Source: Nocardioides coralli
Lineage (GTDB): Bacteria > Actinomycetota > Actinomycetes > Propionibacteriales > Nocardioidaceae
Direction: 5' to 3'
DNA length: 64,000 nucleotides
Assembly (NCBI RefSeq): GCF_019880385.1
Contig: NZ_CP082273.1
Location: forward strand, 3,038,001-3,102,000
Shown here: piece after piece, positions 17,065-28,228 of the stretch
How positions within the stretch are numbered: the stretch's first letter is position 1
Layout of the letters: every line of letters begins with the position of its first letter
The notes under the pieces: generated by a model
The model's database searches: none
What the model was told of the DNA's origin: nothing
What the model saw: the letters and a program-made list of their open reading frames with translations, nothing else
Made by a program: the position numbers and the translations under genes

Positions 17065-17831
17065 GGAGGCCCGGGGCCGTGGTCGTGGCCCTGGCGTGCT
17101 TCACGTCGGGGTTCTCGCTGGCGGGCGCGACGACTACGGCTGCGAGGCTCGGGGACGCCGACGCCAACCCCCAGAACCGCGTGGCGGCAGGCACGCGCCT
17201 CTCTGACGTCCCGACGGAGTGCGCGGGCATGGTCTTCGACAAGGTGATCGTCGGAACTCCGGGGCCGGACCTGCTCATCGGCAAGTCGAGCGCGCGGGAC
17301 CTCATCCTGGGGCATGGCGGCAACGACAAGATCTACGGAGCGCACGGCAACGACTGTCTCGTGGGCGGCTCCGGCAACGACCTCCTGATCGGCGGCGGCG
17401 ATGTCGACACCCTGCTGGGAGGAACCGGACACGATCTGCTCGTGGCTCTGAGCCTGCCGCACCAACCGGACCTGCCCGGCAGGGATGCGCTCTACGGCGG
17501 CGAGGGTTGGGACACGTGCTTTGGCTTCGCGTCCGGACTGATCGTCGACTGCGAGGAGGTCCCTCACCCGGCTCTCGGGGACACCGAAGACGACGACGAG
17601 GACGACGAGGACGACGACAAGAACCCCCAGGGCGACGAGGGGCTCGTCGAAGACGACGAGGACGACGACGAGGACGACCACGAGGACGAGGGCGACGGCA
17701 AGGAAGCGGCTGAGCAGACCGAGGACGAGACCGACCGGACCGGGTCGACCAGCGGGACGCAAGAGGGGCAGAGCAGCGAGCCCGGCCCCTCGGAGGAAAC
17801 CGGGACCGACGTCACGGGGGGTGAGGAATGA
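17061..17831 (+). CDS. Exported RTX-repeat (calcium-binding) protein with acidic C-terminal tail
   Basis: The 256-residue protein has a signal peptide (residues 5-28) and then LGDADANPQNRVAAGTRLS (30-48), the same post-cleavage block as the TasA-like neighbours. RTX nonapeptides follow between about residues 86 and 135: GHGGNDKIYG, GAHGNDCLVG, GGSGNDLLIG, GGGDVDTLLG and GGTGHDLLV, which should bind calcium in a beta-roll. The last 80 residues are a very acidic Asp/Glu tract then a Ser/Thr/Gly-rich tail. GTG 17061 overlaps the signal peptidase stop. It may be a minor matrix or cap component; that is inference. Confidence 0.8.
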   Translation: MRRPGAVVVALACFTSGFSLAGATTTAARLGDADANPQNRVAAGTRLSDVPTECAGMVFDKVIVGTPGPDLLIGKSSARDLILGHGGNDKIYGAHGNDCLVGGSGNDLLIGGGDVDTLLGGTGHDLLVALSLPHQPDLPGRDALYGGEGWDTCFGFASGLIVDCEEVPHPALGDTEDDDEDDEDDDKNPQGDEGLVEDDEDDDEDDHEDEGDGKEAAEQTEDETDRTGSTSGTQEGQSSEPGPSEETGTDVTGGEE

Positions 17832-18430
17832 GACATCGAGCTTCGAGGCCCCGGTTCTCACGACACTTCCGGACGGCACTGGTCCCGCTCGTGATCATCG
17901 TCGTCGCGGGAGGTGGCGCCTCATCCGATGCGGCCGGTCGAGGCGGGCCGCTCCACGTCATGCAGCTCGTCGAGGGCCGGTGGCAGCCTGCCGACGGTCC
18001 CCTCTTCACCGAGCTGGCCCTCGCGCCCGGGCAGCCGCTGACGAGGCAGGTCCGATTGATCAGTGCCACCAAGCTGCCGGTACGGGTGACCGTGTCCACG
18101 CACGAGCTCTCGCAGGCCGAGAACGGATGTACCGAGAACGAGAGGGAAGCCGGAGACAACACCTGCGACCCGCATCAGGGCGAGCTGCCCGGCCACCTCC
18201 AGGTGATGGTGCGCTCGAACGGCGCCCTGCAGTATCGCGGATCCCTGTCCGGCCTGGAGGACGTGAAGGTGGCCAACTTTGGACCCTCTGGTCGCACCGC
18301 CGGCGTCGCCGTGACGCTGTGGCTGCCCGAGGCCAGTGCCAACGTCGTACAGTCGGACTCCCTCGAGTTCGGTCTGCGATGGATGCTGACCAGCCGACAT
18401 GGTCACGTGGTCGGCAGTCGCTCGCACTGA
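17828..18430 (+). CDS. Exported protein, last gene of the SipW operon
   Basis: The 200-residue product has a basic n-region and hydrophobic core (about 17-34) but lacks the DADDNxxN...AGT block of its neighbours, so it may use the general signal peptidase. Its end, SDSLEFGLRWMLTS, matches the last strand of the TasA-like proteins, and REAGDNTCDPHQGEL resembles EAADVSCGPLQGEL in the second one. It is therefore likely to share the beta-sandwich fold and interact with them. ATG 17828 overlaps the previous stop (ATGA). Confidence 0.7.
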   Translation: MRHRASRPRFSRHFRTALVPLVIIVVAGGGASSDAAGRGGPLHVMQLVEGRWQPADGPLFTELALAPGQPLTRQVRLISATKLPVRVTVSTHELSQAENGCTENEREAGDNTCDPHQGELPGHLQVMVRSNGALQYRGSLSGLEDVKVANFGPSGRTAGVAVTLWLPEASANVVQSDSLEFGLRWMLTSRHGHVVGSRSH

Positions 18431-18434
18431 CCGA

Positions 18435-18454
18435 CCCGCACCAAGCAGTGCGGG
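18435..18454. terminator. Hairpin terminating the SipW operon
   Basis: CCCGCAC (18435-18441) and GTGCGGG (18448-18454) form a 7-bp stem with a 6-nt loop in the 26-bp gap between the operon end and the converging amidase gene. It can serve both directions. Confidence 0.6.
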
Positions 18455-18456
18455 AG

Positions 18457-19223
18457 CTATCCCAGGAACCGGCGTACGCCGGCCAGCAGCCCGGCCGCGG
18501 CCCGGGCCTGCCCGCGGGGCGAGGTCAGCAGCCGCGCGTCACGCCGGTCGCGGAGGTTGCCGAGCTCGACGACGACCGCCGGCACGTCGGAGAGGTTGAG
18601 GGTGGCGAGGTCGCCGCGGCGGTCGATCCCGCCGGCGACGTACGGCACGGTGCGGAACGACCGGCCCTGCAGCCCGGACCTCACGGCCACCGCCAGCCGT
18701 CGGGAGGGCCGGGCGATGTCGCGGGTCCACCGCGGCCGGGAGGTCGGCGTGACCACGTGGAAGCCGCGCTGCCCGGGGGCGGCGCCGTCGGCGTGGATGC
18801 TGAGCTTGAGGTCGGCGCCGATCCGGTTGCCGGCGCGGCCGCGGGCGTCGACGCACGGCCCCCACCGGTCGAGCCGGTTGCTGGTGCGGGTCAGCACCAC
18901 CCGGGCGCCGAGCGCCTCGAGCCGCCGCTGCAGCAGCCGGGTGACCCGCCAGTTGACGGTGGTCTCGGCCACGCCGGTGGCGGTCTCGGTGCCGGTGGTG
19001 TTGCAGGGCTTGCGGAACCCACCGGCCGGCACGAGTCGGGTGGTCTGCCGCGGGTACCGCTGGTTGCCGAGCTGGTGCCCGGCGTCGAGGACGACCGTCC
19101 GCCCGGCGAGCGGCTGCGCGCGACCGGCGGCCGGACCGGGGTCGTCCTGCGCGGCGGCGTACGGCGCCGGCGACCCGGCCGCGAGCACCCCCGCGACCAG
19201 CGCCAGGCCGGCGCGCCGCAGCA

Positions 19224-19224
<1 letters not shown>
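18457..19224 (-). CDS. N-acetylmuramoyl-L-alanine amidase (Amidase_3 family)
   Basis: This secreted zinc amidase of 255 residues cleaves the bond between MurNAc and the stem peptide. It has a signal peptide (1-25) and the zinc and catalytic residues of the family: His50 (VVLDAGHQ), Glu87 (GVAETTVNW), His144 (LSIHADGA) and Glu220 (VVVELGNLRD). No cell-wall-binding repeats are seen. The start ATG 19224 overlaps the galE stop (TGATG), so it is translationally coupled to galE. Confidence 0.9.
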
Positions 19225-20237
<1,013 letters not shown>

Positions 20238-20278
20238 GCGCGGCAGACTACTGGGCGGCGTGGGTAGGCCCGCCCGGT

Positions 20279-20427
20279 GGTTTCGTGGCTCGCTCCGCTC
20301 GCACCTCAACCTCCGGCGCAGCCCACGTCCGGACGTTGAGGTGCAAGGAGCCCTGGCGACGAGCCTCGAAACGCCCGGCCCCCCACACCCAAGCCACCCC
20401 ACGGAGGTCGAGCCCGTCGAGATCCCA
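20279..20427. repeat. Cluster of dispersed repeat halves (TTTCG...CACCTCAACCTCCG and GTCGAG parts)
   Basis: This gap between galE and the gmd-like gene holds GGTTTCGTGGCTCGC, CGCACCTCAACCTCCGG, an inverted version (GTTGAGGTGC...GAGCCTCGAAAC) and ACGGAGGTCGAGCCCGTCGA. It is the same two-part element seen elsewhere in the window, here arranged as an inverted pair. Confidence 0.8.
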
Positions 20428-20448
20428 CCACGCTGGCATGATTCCCGC

Positions 20449-21426
20449 ATGCCGACCGCGCTGATCACCGGCATCACGGGTCAGGACGGCCTCTACCTCG
20501 CCGAGCTCCTGCTCGCCAAGGGGTACGACGTGCACGGGCTGATCCGCGGCCAGAACAACCCCCGCCGCGACCTGGTGGAGAGCCTCGTGCCCGACGTGCG
20601 CCTCCACACCGGCGACCTGACCGACATGTCGAGCCTGATCCGCGCGCTGCGCGACGCCGACCCCGACGAGGTCTACAACCTGGGCGCGATCTCCTACGTC
20701 GCCTACTCGTGGGAGAACGCCTCTCTCACCACCGACGTCACCGCCAAGGGCGTGCTCCACCTGCTGGAGGCGGTCCGGCTCCACACCGGCGACGACCCCG
20801 GCCGGGTCCGCTTCTACCAGGCGTCGAGCTCGGAGATGTTCGGCAAGGCGCAGGCTGACATCCAGAACGAGACGACCCTGCTCTGGCCCCGCTCGCCGTA
20901 CGGCGTCGCCAAGGTCTTCGCCCACTACATGACCATCAACTACCGCGAGTCCTACGGCATGCACGCCAGCTCGGGCATCCTCTTCAACCACGAGTCACCT
21001 CGCCGGGGCCCTGAGTTCGTGACCCGCAAGATCAGCCGGGCTGTCGCTCGGATCAAGCTCGGGCTGCAGGACCACCTCACCCTCGGCAACCTCGACGTCC
21101 AGCGCGACTGGGGCTTCGCGGGTGACTACGTGGAAGCCATGTGGCTGATGCTGCAGCAGCCCCAGGCCGACGACTACGTCATCGCCACCGGCGAGGCGCA
21201 CTCGATCCGCGAGTTCGTCGACGCGGCCTTCCGAGCTGTTGGCATCGACGACTGGACGCGGTACGTCCGGCACGATCCTGACCTGCGTCGGCCCGCCGAC
21301 GTGGACCGTGTCGTGGGAGATGCCAGCAAGGCCGAGCGCGTGCTGGGTTGGCGGCCGACGGTGCGGTTCCCCGAGCTGGTGCAGATGATGGTGGAGGCCG
21401 ATCTCCAGGCGTCGCGCCCGGGGTGA
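20449..21426 (+). CDS. GDP-mannose 4,6-dehydratase family protein (first paralogue)
   Basis: This extended SDR of 325 residues has [16 protein letters not shown] (7-22), the YNLGAISYV loop, the SSSEMFG active-site region (126-132, with Glu129) and Tyr151/Lys155 (YGVAK). GMD makes GDP-4-keto-6-deoxymannose. A true GMD partner of fcl exists at 39392, and this copy differs in the substrate-loop region (LIRGQNNPRRDLVE instead of the RRAS-type loop), so its exact substrate is less certain. ATG 20449 follows CATGAT (20437-20442) by 6 nt: a leaderless start. Confidence 0.85.
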   Translation: MPTALITGITGQDGLYLAELLLAKGYDVHGLIRGQNNPRRDLVESLVPDVRLHTGDLTDMSSLIRALRDADPDEVYNLGAISYVAYSWENASLTTDVTAKGVLHLLEAVRLHTGDDPGRVRFYQASSSEMFGKAQADIQNETTLLWPRSPYGVAKVFAHYMTINYRESYGMHASSGILFNHESPRRGPEFVTRKISRAVARIKLGLQDHLTLGNLDVQRDWGFAGDYVEAMWLMLQQPQADDYVIATGEAHSIREFVDAAFRAVGIDDWTRYVRHDPDLRRPADVDRVVGDASKAERVLGWRPTVRFPELVQMMVEADLQASRPG

Positions 21427-21641
21427 CCGCGTGCCGAGAGCCGTGGGCCACTGACGCCGCTGCCTGAACTGGTGCTCGACTCCTGGTCGGGTGCGGCTGG
21501 TGCGGATCGGGGACTTGTCAGAAAAGGCGGGCGAGTGGTACGGATCGCCAGACCTCCGGGCCCCCGGCGCGGTAGAACTGGCCGCATGGGATCACCGATG
21601 ACGTGCGTCTGGCGCGAGCCGGACGGGTTCGGGATGACCCC

Positions 21642-23089
21642 ATGACGACGACCGTCGCCTCCAGGGTGCAGCTGCCCGCCGAGCCCCGGTATCGCGCCCT
21701 CGCCGCGCTCCCGGCAACAGCACTGCTCATCGACCTCGGGGTTGTCGGGATCTCGATCCTCGTCGCAGCACAGCTCCGGCGAACCGGATTCCTGCTCGAC
21801 TCAGAGACAGCGCTGAACAACCTCACCGTGCCCGGCACCGTCATGGCGGCCGGGTGGGTTTGCCTGATCGCGGTCAGAGGTGGCTACGACCGCGATGTCT
21901 TCGGCGCAGGGTTCGACGAGTTCAAGCGCGTCGCAACGGCCTCGGCGACCGCGGCCGCCGCCATCGGTATCGGCTGCTACATGATGAAGTACCAGCTCTC
22001 GCGCGGCTTCTTCGTCTTCGCGTTCGTGGTGGGCATCCCGATGCTGCTGACCGGGCGCTACCTGCTGCGAAAGACTCTGCACCGCGCCCGGCGGCGCGGC
22101 CACCTGCGTCGCAGGATCCTGCTCGTCGGCCACATGGGCTGTGTCGACGACATCGCTCGCACCCTGCGTCGGGAGCCGTGGCTCGGCTACGAGATCGTGG
22201 GTGCACTCACGCCACAGACGGAGCTCGACTCGGAAACCAGGGTCGGAGTCCCGGTGCTCGGGAACGTCGACGAGGCTGTGCAGCTGGCTCCGCGCCTGGG
22301 AGCCGAGCTGGTCTTCTTCACGGGTGGGGGCATGTCCTCGGCCAAGGAGATGAGGCGCACGGTCTGGGAGCTCGAGCGCGACAACATCAACGTCGTCGTG
22401 GCGCCGAGCGTGACCGACGTGTCCAAGGAGCGCGTGCAGATCCGCCCTGTGGCGGGCCTCCCCCTGATCCACGTCCAGGGAACCCGCACGCTGCGCGCGT
22501 CGCGTTGGGGGAAGCGCAGCTTCGACGTCCTCGGCTCGCTCGGCCTCATCGTGATGACACTCCCTGCCCTGGCGGTGATCACCCTTCTGATCAAGAAGCA
22601 CGACCGAGGACCCGTCCTCTTCGGCCACACACGCATCGGCAGGGACGGCGAGCACTTCCGCTGCCTGAAGTTCCGCACGATGGTGCCCGACGCCGATGCG
22701 CAGGTCGACGGCCTGCGACGACGGCTCGGACGACAGGCGCTGCTCTTCAAGGACAAGGAAGACCCCCGCATCACACGTCCCGGCAAGTGGCTGCGGCGCT
22801 ACTCACTGGACGAGCTGCCGCAGCTCTTCAACGTACTCCGCGGCGACATGAGCCTGGTCGGGCCGCGTCCCCAGGTGGCTGCCGAGGTAGCCCAGTACGA
22901 CGAGTTCATGGCCCGCCGTCTCCACGTCCGTCCGGGGTTGACGGGCCTGTGGCAGGTCTCGGGACGCAACGACCTCGATGTCGACGACTCGGTCAGGCTG
23001 GACCTCTACTACGTGGACAACTGGTCGATGATGCAGGACATCATCATCCTGATGAAGACCGTGCGCGCAGTCATCAGCGCGAAGGGCGC

Positions 23090-23096
<7 letters not shown>
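21642..23096 (+). CDS. Exopolysaccharide polyprenyl-phosphate sugar-1-phosphate transferase (WbaP/CpsE type)
   Basis: This enzyme starts repeat-unit synthesis by moving a sugar-1-phosphate onto undecaprenyl phosphate in the membrane. The 484 residues hold four to five N-terminal membrane segments, a nucleotide-binding-like middle part ([12 protein letters not shown]), a further membrane segment after [18 protein letters not shown], and the C-terminal catalytic domain: [42 protein letters not shown] and [16 protein letters not shown] 21642 was preferred to the in-frame GTG 21603. Its 3' end overlaps the converging rmlA by 7 bp. Confidence 0.92.
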
Positions 23097-25031
<1,935 letters not shown>

Positions 25032-25040
25032 GAGGTTGGT

Positions 25041-25328
25041 TCAGCGCTGGCGCAGGCCGCTGAGCGCCGGACGTACGTCGGCGAGGTAGACCAGGGCGGC
25101 GATCGTGAACGCCAGGTTGATGAGGTTCATCGGGTTGCCGACGAAGAGCAGGTTGGCGGCCACGCCGAGGCCGAGGATGGCCACCCACGCGGGCTTGGTG
25201 AGCTTGTCAGCGGCCCGGTAATGCTCCGGGGTGAACATCAGCGACGTGACGAGGGCGAAGATCTTCACGGCGAGGAGGGCGAGGGCGGCCACCAGCATGA
25301 TCGTGCCCTCGATCTGGAAAACGTTCAC
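25041..25328 (-). CDS. DUF2516 family small membrane protein
   Basis: The 95-residue protein has three hydrophobic segments (about 8-32, 46-62 and 66-84) and matches the actinobacterial DUF2516 family in size and in the pattern FTPEHYRAADKLTKPAWVAI (32-51). In Mycobacterium this family is encoded next to hbhA and an HTH gene; here those two lie at 27005-28014 on the same strand with the BY-kinase gene between. GTG 25328 is 6 nt after TAGGCT (25335-25340). Function is unknown. Confidence 0.8.
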   Translation of the reverse strand: MNVFQIEGTIMLVAALALLAVKIFALVTSLMFTPEHYRAADKLTKPAWVAILGLGVAANLLFVGNPMNLINLAFTIAALVYLADVRPALSGLRQR

Positions 25329-25419
25329 CGTTCCAGCCTAACCGTCGACGGTTCCTGCCAGACGCGCCCGCGGGGTCTACAGTTCGGTGGACGGACGCCC
25401 CCCACCGAAGAGGGACTCA

Positions 25420-26835
25420 GTGGAGCTCAGGGACTACTGGAACACGATCCGCCGCCGGTGGGTGACAGTGGTGGCCTGTCTCGTGCTGGCCGTCGCCGCG
25501 GCGTCCCTCGTGACCTGGCAGACCACCCCGCTCTACCAGTCCACCGCCAAGGTCTTCGTCTCCACCAGCGAGAAGGACACCGCGACCGCCTATCAGGGCG
25601 GGCTCTTCGCCACCCAACGCGTCGCGTCCTACGCCGACCTGGTGAACGAGCCCTCCACGGCCGAGCGGGTCTCCAGCGCCCTCGGCGGCGACCTCGACCC
25701 GACCATGCTGGAGGAGAACGTCGAGGCAACGGTGGTTCCCGAGACCGTCATCCTCGAGATCAGCTTCACCCACCCGGACGCCGAGGTGGCACGAGACGTG
25801 GCGGCGACCTACGCCACCGGGATGCGCGAGATCGTGGCCGACCTCGAGACCCCCGCGGGCAAGGACCGGGCCCCGATCAACGCGTCGATGTACGGCTACC
25901 CCCAGGTCCCCGACTCACCGGTGTCCCCACAGCCGGTACGCAATCTCGGGCTCGCCGTCGTCCTCGGGCTGATGCTCGGTGTGGGGCTGGCGGTCTCCAG
26001 GGAGCTGCTGGACACCTCTGTCTCCTCGCCAGAGGACGTGCGCACGGTCACGGAGGCGCCGATCCTCGGCAACCTGCACACGGATCCGAAGGCCGTGTCC
26101 GAGCACCCGGCGAGTGTGCTGAAGGCGGCCACCCCCTGGTCCGAGGCGTTCCGAGTCCTCCGCACCAACATGCAGTACGTCGAGGTCGACCACAACAAGC
26201 GGGTTTTCGTGGTCACCAGCGCCCTGCCCGGGGAGGGGAAGTCGACGACGGCGGTCAACCTCGCCGTCACGCTCGCCCTCGCCAAGCAGCGGGTAGTGCT
26301 CGTCGAGTGCGACCTGCGCCGCCCGATGGTCGCCAAGCGCCTCAAGCTCGACGACGCCGTCGGCACCACCAGCGTGCTGATCGGCCAGGTCTCCATCGAC
26401 GACGCGCTGCAGCCGTACCGGAGCACCGGCCTCAGCGTGCTCACCTCGGGTCCCATCCCACCCAACCCGTCGGAGCTGCTGCAGTCGGTGGCGATGGAGA
26501 AGCTGCTCGGCGACCTTCGCGACCGCTTCGACGTCGTGATCCTGGATGCCCCGCCGCTGCTGCCGGTGACGGACTCAGCGCTGCTGTCGGCCCAGGCCGA
26601 CGGCGCGATCGTCGTGGTGCGCCACGGGAAGACCACGCGCGACCAGCTCGACCATGCCCTCGACCGGGTGGAGGCGGTCGACGCCAAGACCGCCGGCATC
26701 GTCATGAACCTGATACCGGCCAAGAAGGCTCGCTCGGGCTACGGCTACGGCTACGGCAACTACACGTACGGTCCGGAGCCCTCCAAGCCGACCAGTCGCA
26801 GGGCCAAGGGGCGACGTTCCCGCCGGGACGCCTGA
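25420..26835 (+). CDS. Polysaccharide co-polymerase / BY-type tyrosine autokinase (Wzz-Wzc fusion)
   Basis: The 471-residue protein combines an N-terminal Wzz domain (two membrane segments, about 16-36 and 176-195) with a cytoplasmic BY-kinase: Walker A ALPGEGKSTT (268-277), Walker A' VVLVECDLRRP (292-302) and Walker B VVILDAPPLLPV. The tail SGYGYGYGNYTYG is the tyrosine cluster that is autophosphorylated. Such proteins control polysaccharide chain length and export. The GTG at 25420 has GAGGG upstream; a TACAGT box at 25378-25383 rules out the earlier GTG at 25387. The tyrosine phosphatase at 30907 is the likely counterpart. Confidence 0.92.
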   Translation: MELRDYWNTIRRRWVTVVACLVLAVAAASLVTWQTTPLYQSTAKVFVSTSEKDTATAYQGGLFATQRVASYADLVNEPSTAERVSSALGGDLDPTMLEENVEATVVPETVILEISFTHPDAEVARDVAATYATGMREIVADLETPAGKDRAPINASMYGYPQVPDSPVSPQPVRNLGLAVVLGLMLGVGLAVSRELLDTSVSSPEDVRTVTEAPILGNLHTDPKAVSEHPASVLKAATPWSEAFRVLRTNMQYVEVDHNKRVFVVTSALPGEGKSTTAVNLAVTLALAKQRVVLVECDLRRPMVAKRLKLDDAVGTTSVLIGQVSIDDALQPYRSTGLSVLTSGPIPPNPSELLQSVAMEKLLGDLRDRFDVVILDAPPLLPVTDSALLSAQADGAIVVVRHGKTTRDQLDHALDRVEAVDAKTAGIVMNLIPAKKARSGYGYGYGNYTYGPEPSKPTSRRAKGRRSRRDA

Positions 26836-26871
26836 GACCGTCGGCGAGCCGCCGCACCTGACCTCCCGCTG

Positions 26872-26915
26872 CTGCGGTCGTTGAGGTGCGAGCAGCGCCA
26901 GCGAGCAACGGCCCG
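26872..26915. repeat. Partial copy of the dispersed CACCTCAACC element (inverted)
   Basis: GGTCGTTGAGGTGCGAGCAG (26877-26896) and the following GCCAGCGAGCAACG resemble the inverted CGCTGGCGCTCGCACCTCAAC part seen at 28170 and 51500. It lies in the convergent gap before the terminator at 26935. Confidence 0.5.
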
Positions 26916-26934
26916 GAGCCCCCAAGCGCACGCA

Positions 26935-26966
26935 GAGACCCCCGGACCAACAGGTCCGGGGGTCTC
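26935..26966. terminator. Perfect bidirectional terminator hairpin
   Basis: GAGACCCCCGGACC (26935-26948) and GGTCCGGGGGTCTC (26953-26966) form a perfect 14-bp stem closed by an AACA loop. It lies between the BY-kinase gene and the converging hbhA-like gene and should stop transcription from both sides. Confidence 0.85.
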
Positions 26967-27004
26967 ACACGTCAGAACAGCATCAGCTGCTCGTCGTCAC
27001 TCCT

Positions 27005-27619
27005 TCAGTCGCCGACCTTCGCGGCCGCGTCGGTCGCCGCCTCGGCAGCGGACTCGGCGGTCTTCTTGGCCGCGGTCGCGGTCGCCTTGGCGCTGCTCTG
27101 CGCCGGCGAGCTCGACTTCTTGGCGGTGGAGGTCGTCTTCTTGGCGGTCGACTTGGCGCTCTTGGCCGTCGACTTCGAGGCCTTCTTGGCCTGCGTGCCG
27201 GTGGTCTTCGCCTTGGTGGTGGTGGTCTTGGCGTTGGACGCGGTCCGCTTGGTCGACTCCTGCTTGCGGACCCGGGTCACCAGGCCCTCACCCCGGACGA
27301 CCAGGTCGCCGTAGACGTCGCCGACCTTGGCGGGCAGCTCGAGGGCCTCGCCCTGGAGCTCGGTGATCCGCTTCTCGATGGCGGCGCGCCGGGCCTTGGC
27401 GTCCTTGGAGATCGCGTCGACGCGGGAGTTGACCACGGTGGTGGCCTGGTCGCGCAGCGCCCTGGGCTCGAGCTCGATCTTGGAGACGTTCTTCTGGACG
27501 TCGGCGAAGCGCTTCTGGGCCTCGGTGACGTAGTCGCGGACGAGCTCGACGGCGAGGTCGGTCACACCCACGCCGGCGTAGAACGGCTTGGAAGCGGTCT
27601 TGATGTCGAACGTGGCCAT
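27005..27619 (-). CDS. hbhA: Heparin-binding-haemagglutinin (HbhA)-like protein
   Basis: The 204-residue protein has an N-terminal region like HbhA (KPFYAGVGVTDLAVELVRDY at about residues 11-30), a coiled coil (about 35-105) and a C-terminal third made almost only of Lys, Ala, Thr and Ser, which is the form of the HbhA methylated lysine tail. In mycobacteria HbhA is a surface adhesin that binds sulfated glycans. No signal peptide is seen, as in HbhA. ATG 27619 has AGAGGAG upstream. The HTH gene directly upstream and DUF2516 recapitulate the mycobacterial neighbourhood. Confidence 0.75.
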   Translation of the reverse strand: MATFDIKTASKPFYAGVGVTDLAVELVRDYVTEAQKRFADVQKNVSKIELEPRALRDQATTVVNSRVDAISKDAKARRAAIEKRITELQGEALELPAKVGDVYGDLVVRGEGLVTRVRKQESTKRTASNAKTTTTKAKTTGTQAKKASKSTAKSAKSTAKKTTSTAKKSSSPAQSSAKATATAAKKTAESAAEAATDAAAKVGD

Positions 27620-27627
27620 GGACCAGT

Positions 27628-28014
27628 TCACTCCTCTGGGTTGGTGGTTGCGGTGTTCAGCGCCAGAAAGGACGCATAGACATCGAGCAGGGACTGTTTC
27701 TGTCGTTCGGTGAGCTTGCCGTCGCTGAGGATGGCCAGCTCCACCGCCCGATCCCCGGGGGGCGGGGTCTCTTCAGGACTCACGATCCCGGCCCGGAGGT
27801 AGAGGTTCTCTGCGGAGATCCGGAGCGCCTTGGCGATCTGCGCCAGGACCTCGGCGGACGGCTTGCGGAGTCCCCGCTCGATCTGGCTCAGGTAGGGGTT
27901 GGACACGCCAGCCTGCTCGGCGAGCTGCCGCAGCGAGAGCCGCGCCTGGAGGCGCTGCTCCCGGAGGTAGTCACCGAGAGACCCGACGGTCTTCCCGACC
28001 TTTCCCTTGGCCAT
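27628..28014 (-). CDS. Helix-turn-helix XRE-family regulator upstream of hbhA
   Basis: The 128-residue protein has an XRE-type HTH: LGDYLREQRLQARLSLRQLA (about 13-32) followed by EQAGVSNPYLSQIERGLRKP (33-52), then a short acidic C-terminal helical part. It corresponds in place and size to the regulator gene next to mycobacterial hbhA. ATG 28014 lies 9 nt after TAGCAC on the minus strand, and three GCTAGC palindromes overlie this promoter, so it is probably autoregulated. Confidence 0.85.
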   Translation of the reverse strand: MAKGKVGKTVGSLGDYLREQRLQARLSLRQLAEQAGVSNPYLSQIERGLRKPSAEVLAQIAKALRISAENLYLRAGIVSPEETPPPGDRAVELAILSDGKLTERQKQSLLDVYASFLALNTATTNPEE

Positions 28015-28061
28015 GCCTCCATCGTGCTAGCCGCTGCTAGCAAAATGCAAACACAGCTAGC
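28015..28061 (-). promoter_or_regulatory. Promoter of the HTH-hbhA operon with three helically phased GCTAGC sites
   Basis: GCTAGC palindromes occur at 28026-28031, 28036-28041 and 28056-28061, with starts 10 and 20 bp apart, so they lie on one face of the helix. On the minus strand TTTGCA (28051-28046) and TAGCAC (28029-28024), 16 bp apart, form a plausible -35/-10 pair ending 9 nt before ATG 28014. The first site overlaps the -10 box, as expected for repression. Confidence 0.65.
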
Positions 28062-28086
28062 GTGATGCCCTTCACAGAGCCCAACA

Positions 28087-28228
28087 CGGAGGTCGAGCCT
28101 GTCGAGACCACGCTGCAGGCCAGGCCCGGACCCACCACGCCAACCCACCACGCAGGGGGTTTCGTGGCTCGCTGGCGCTCGCACCTCAACCTCCGACCGT
28201 CCCCACGGAGGTCGAGCCTGTCGAGACC
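28087..28228. repeat. Repeat cluster abutting the asparaginase stop codon
   Basis: CGGAGGTCGAGCCTGTCGAG occurs at 28087 and again near 28206, flanking GGTTTCGTGGCTCGCTGGC and GCTCGCACCTCAACCTCCG (about 28158-28196). It fills the gap between the HTH promoter and the asparaginase gene; its last base abuts the asparaginase stop at 28229. Confidence 0.8.

Noticed and set aside
25387..25419. Earlier GTG start for the BY-kinase
   Set aside because: A TACAGT box at 25378-25383 would put the transcription start at about this codon, whereas GTG 25420 has a GAGGG ribosome binding site.
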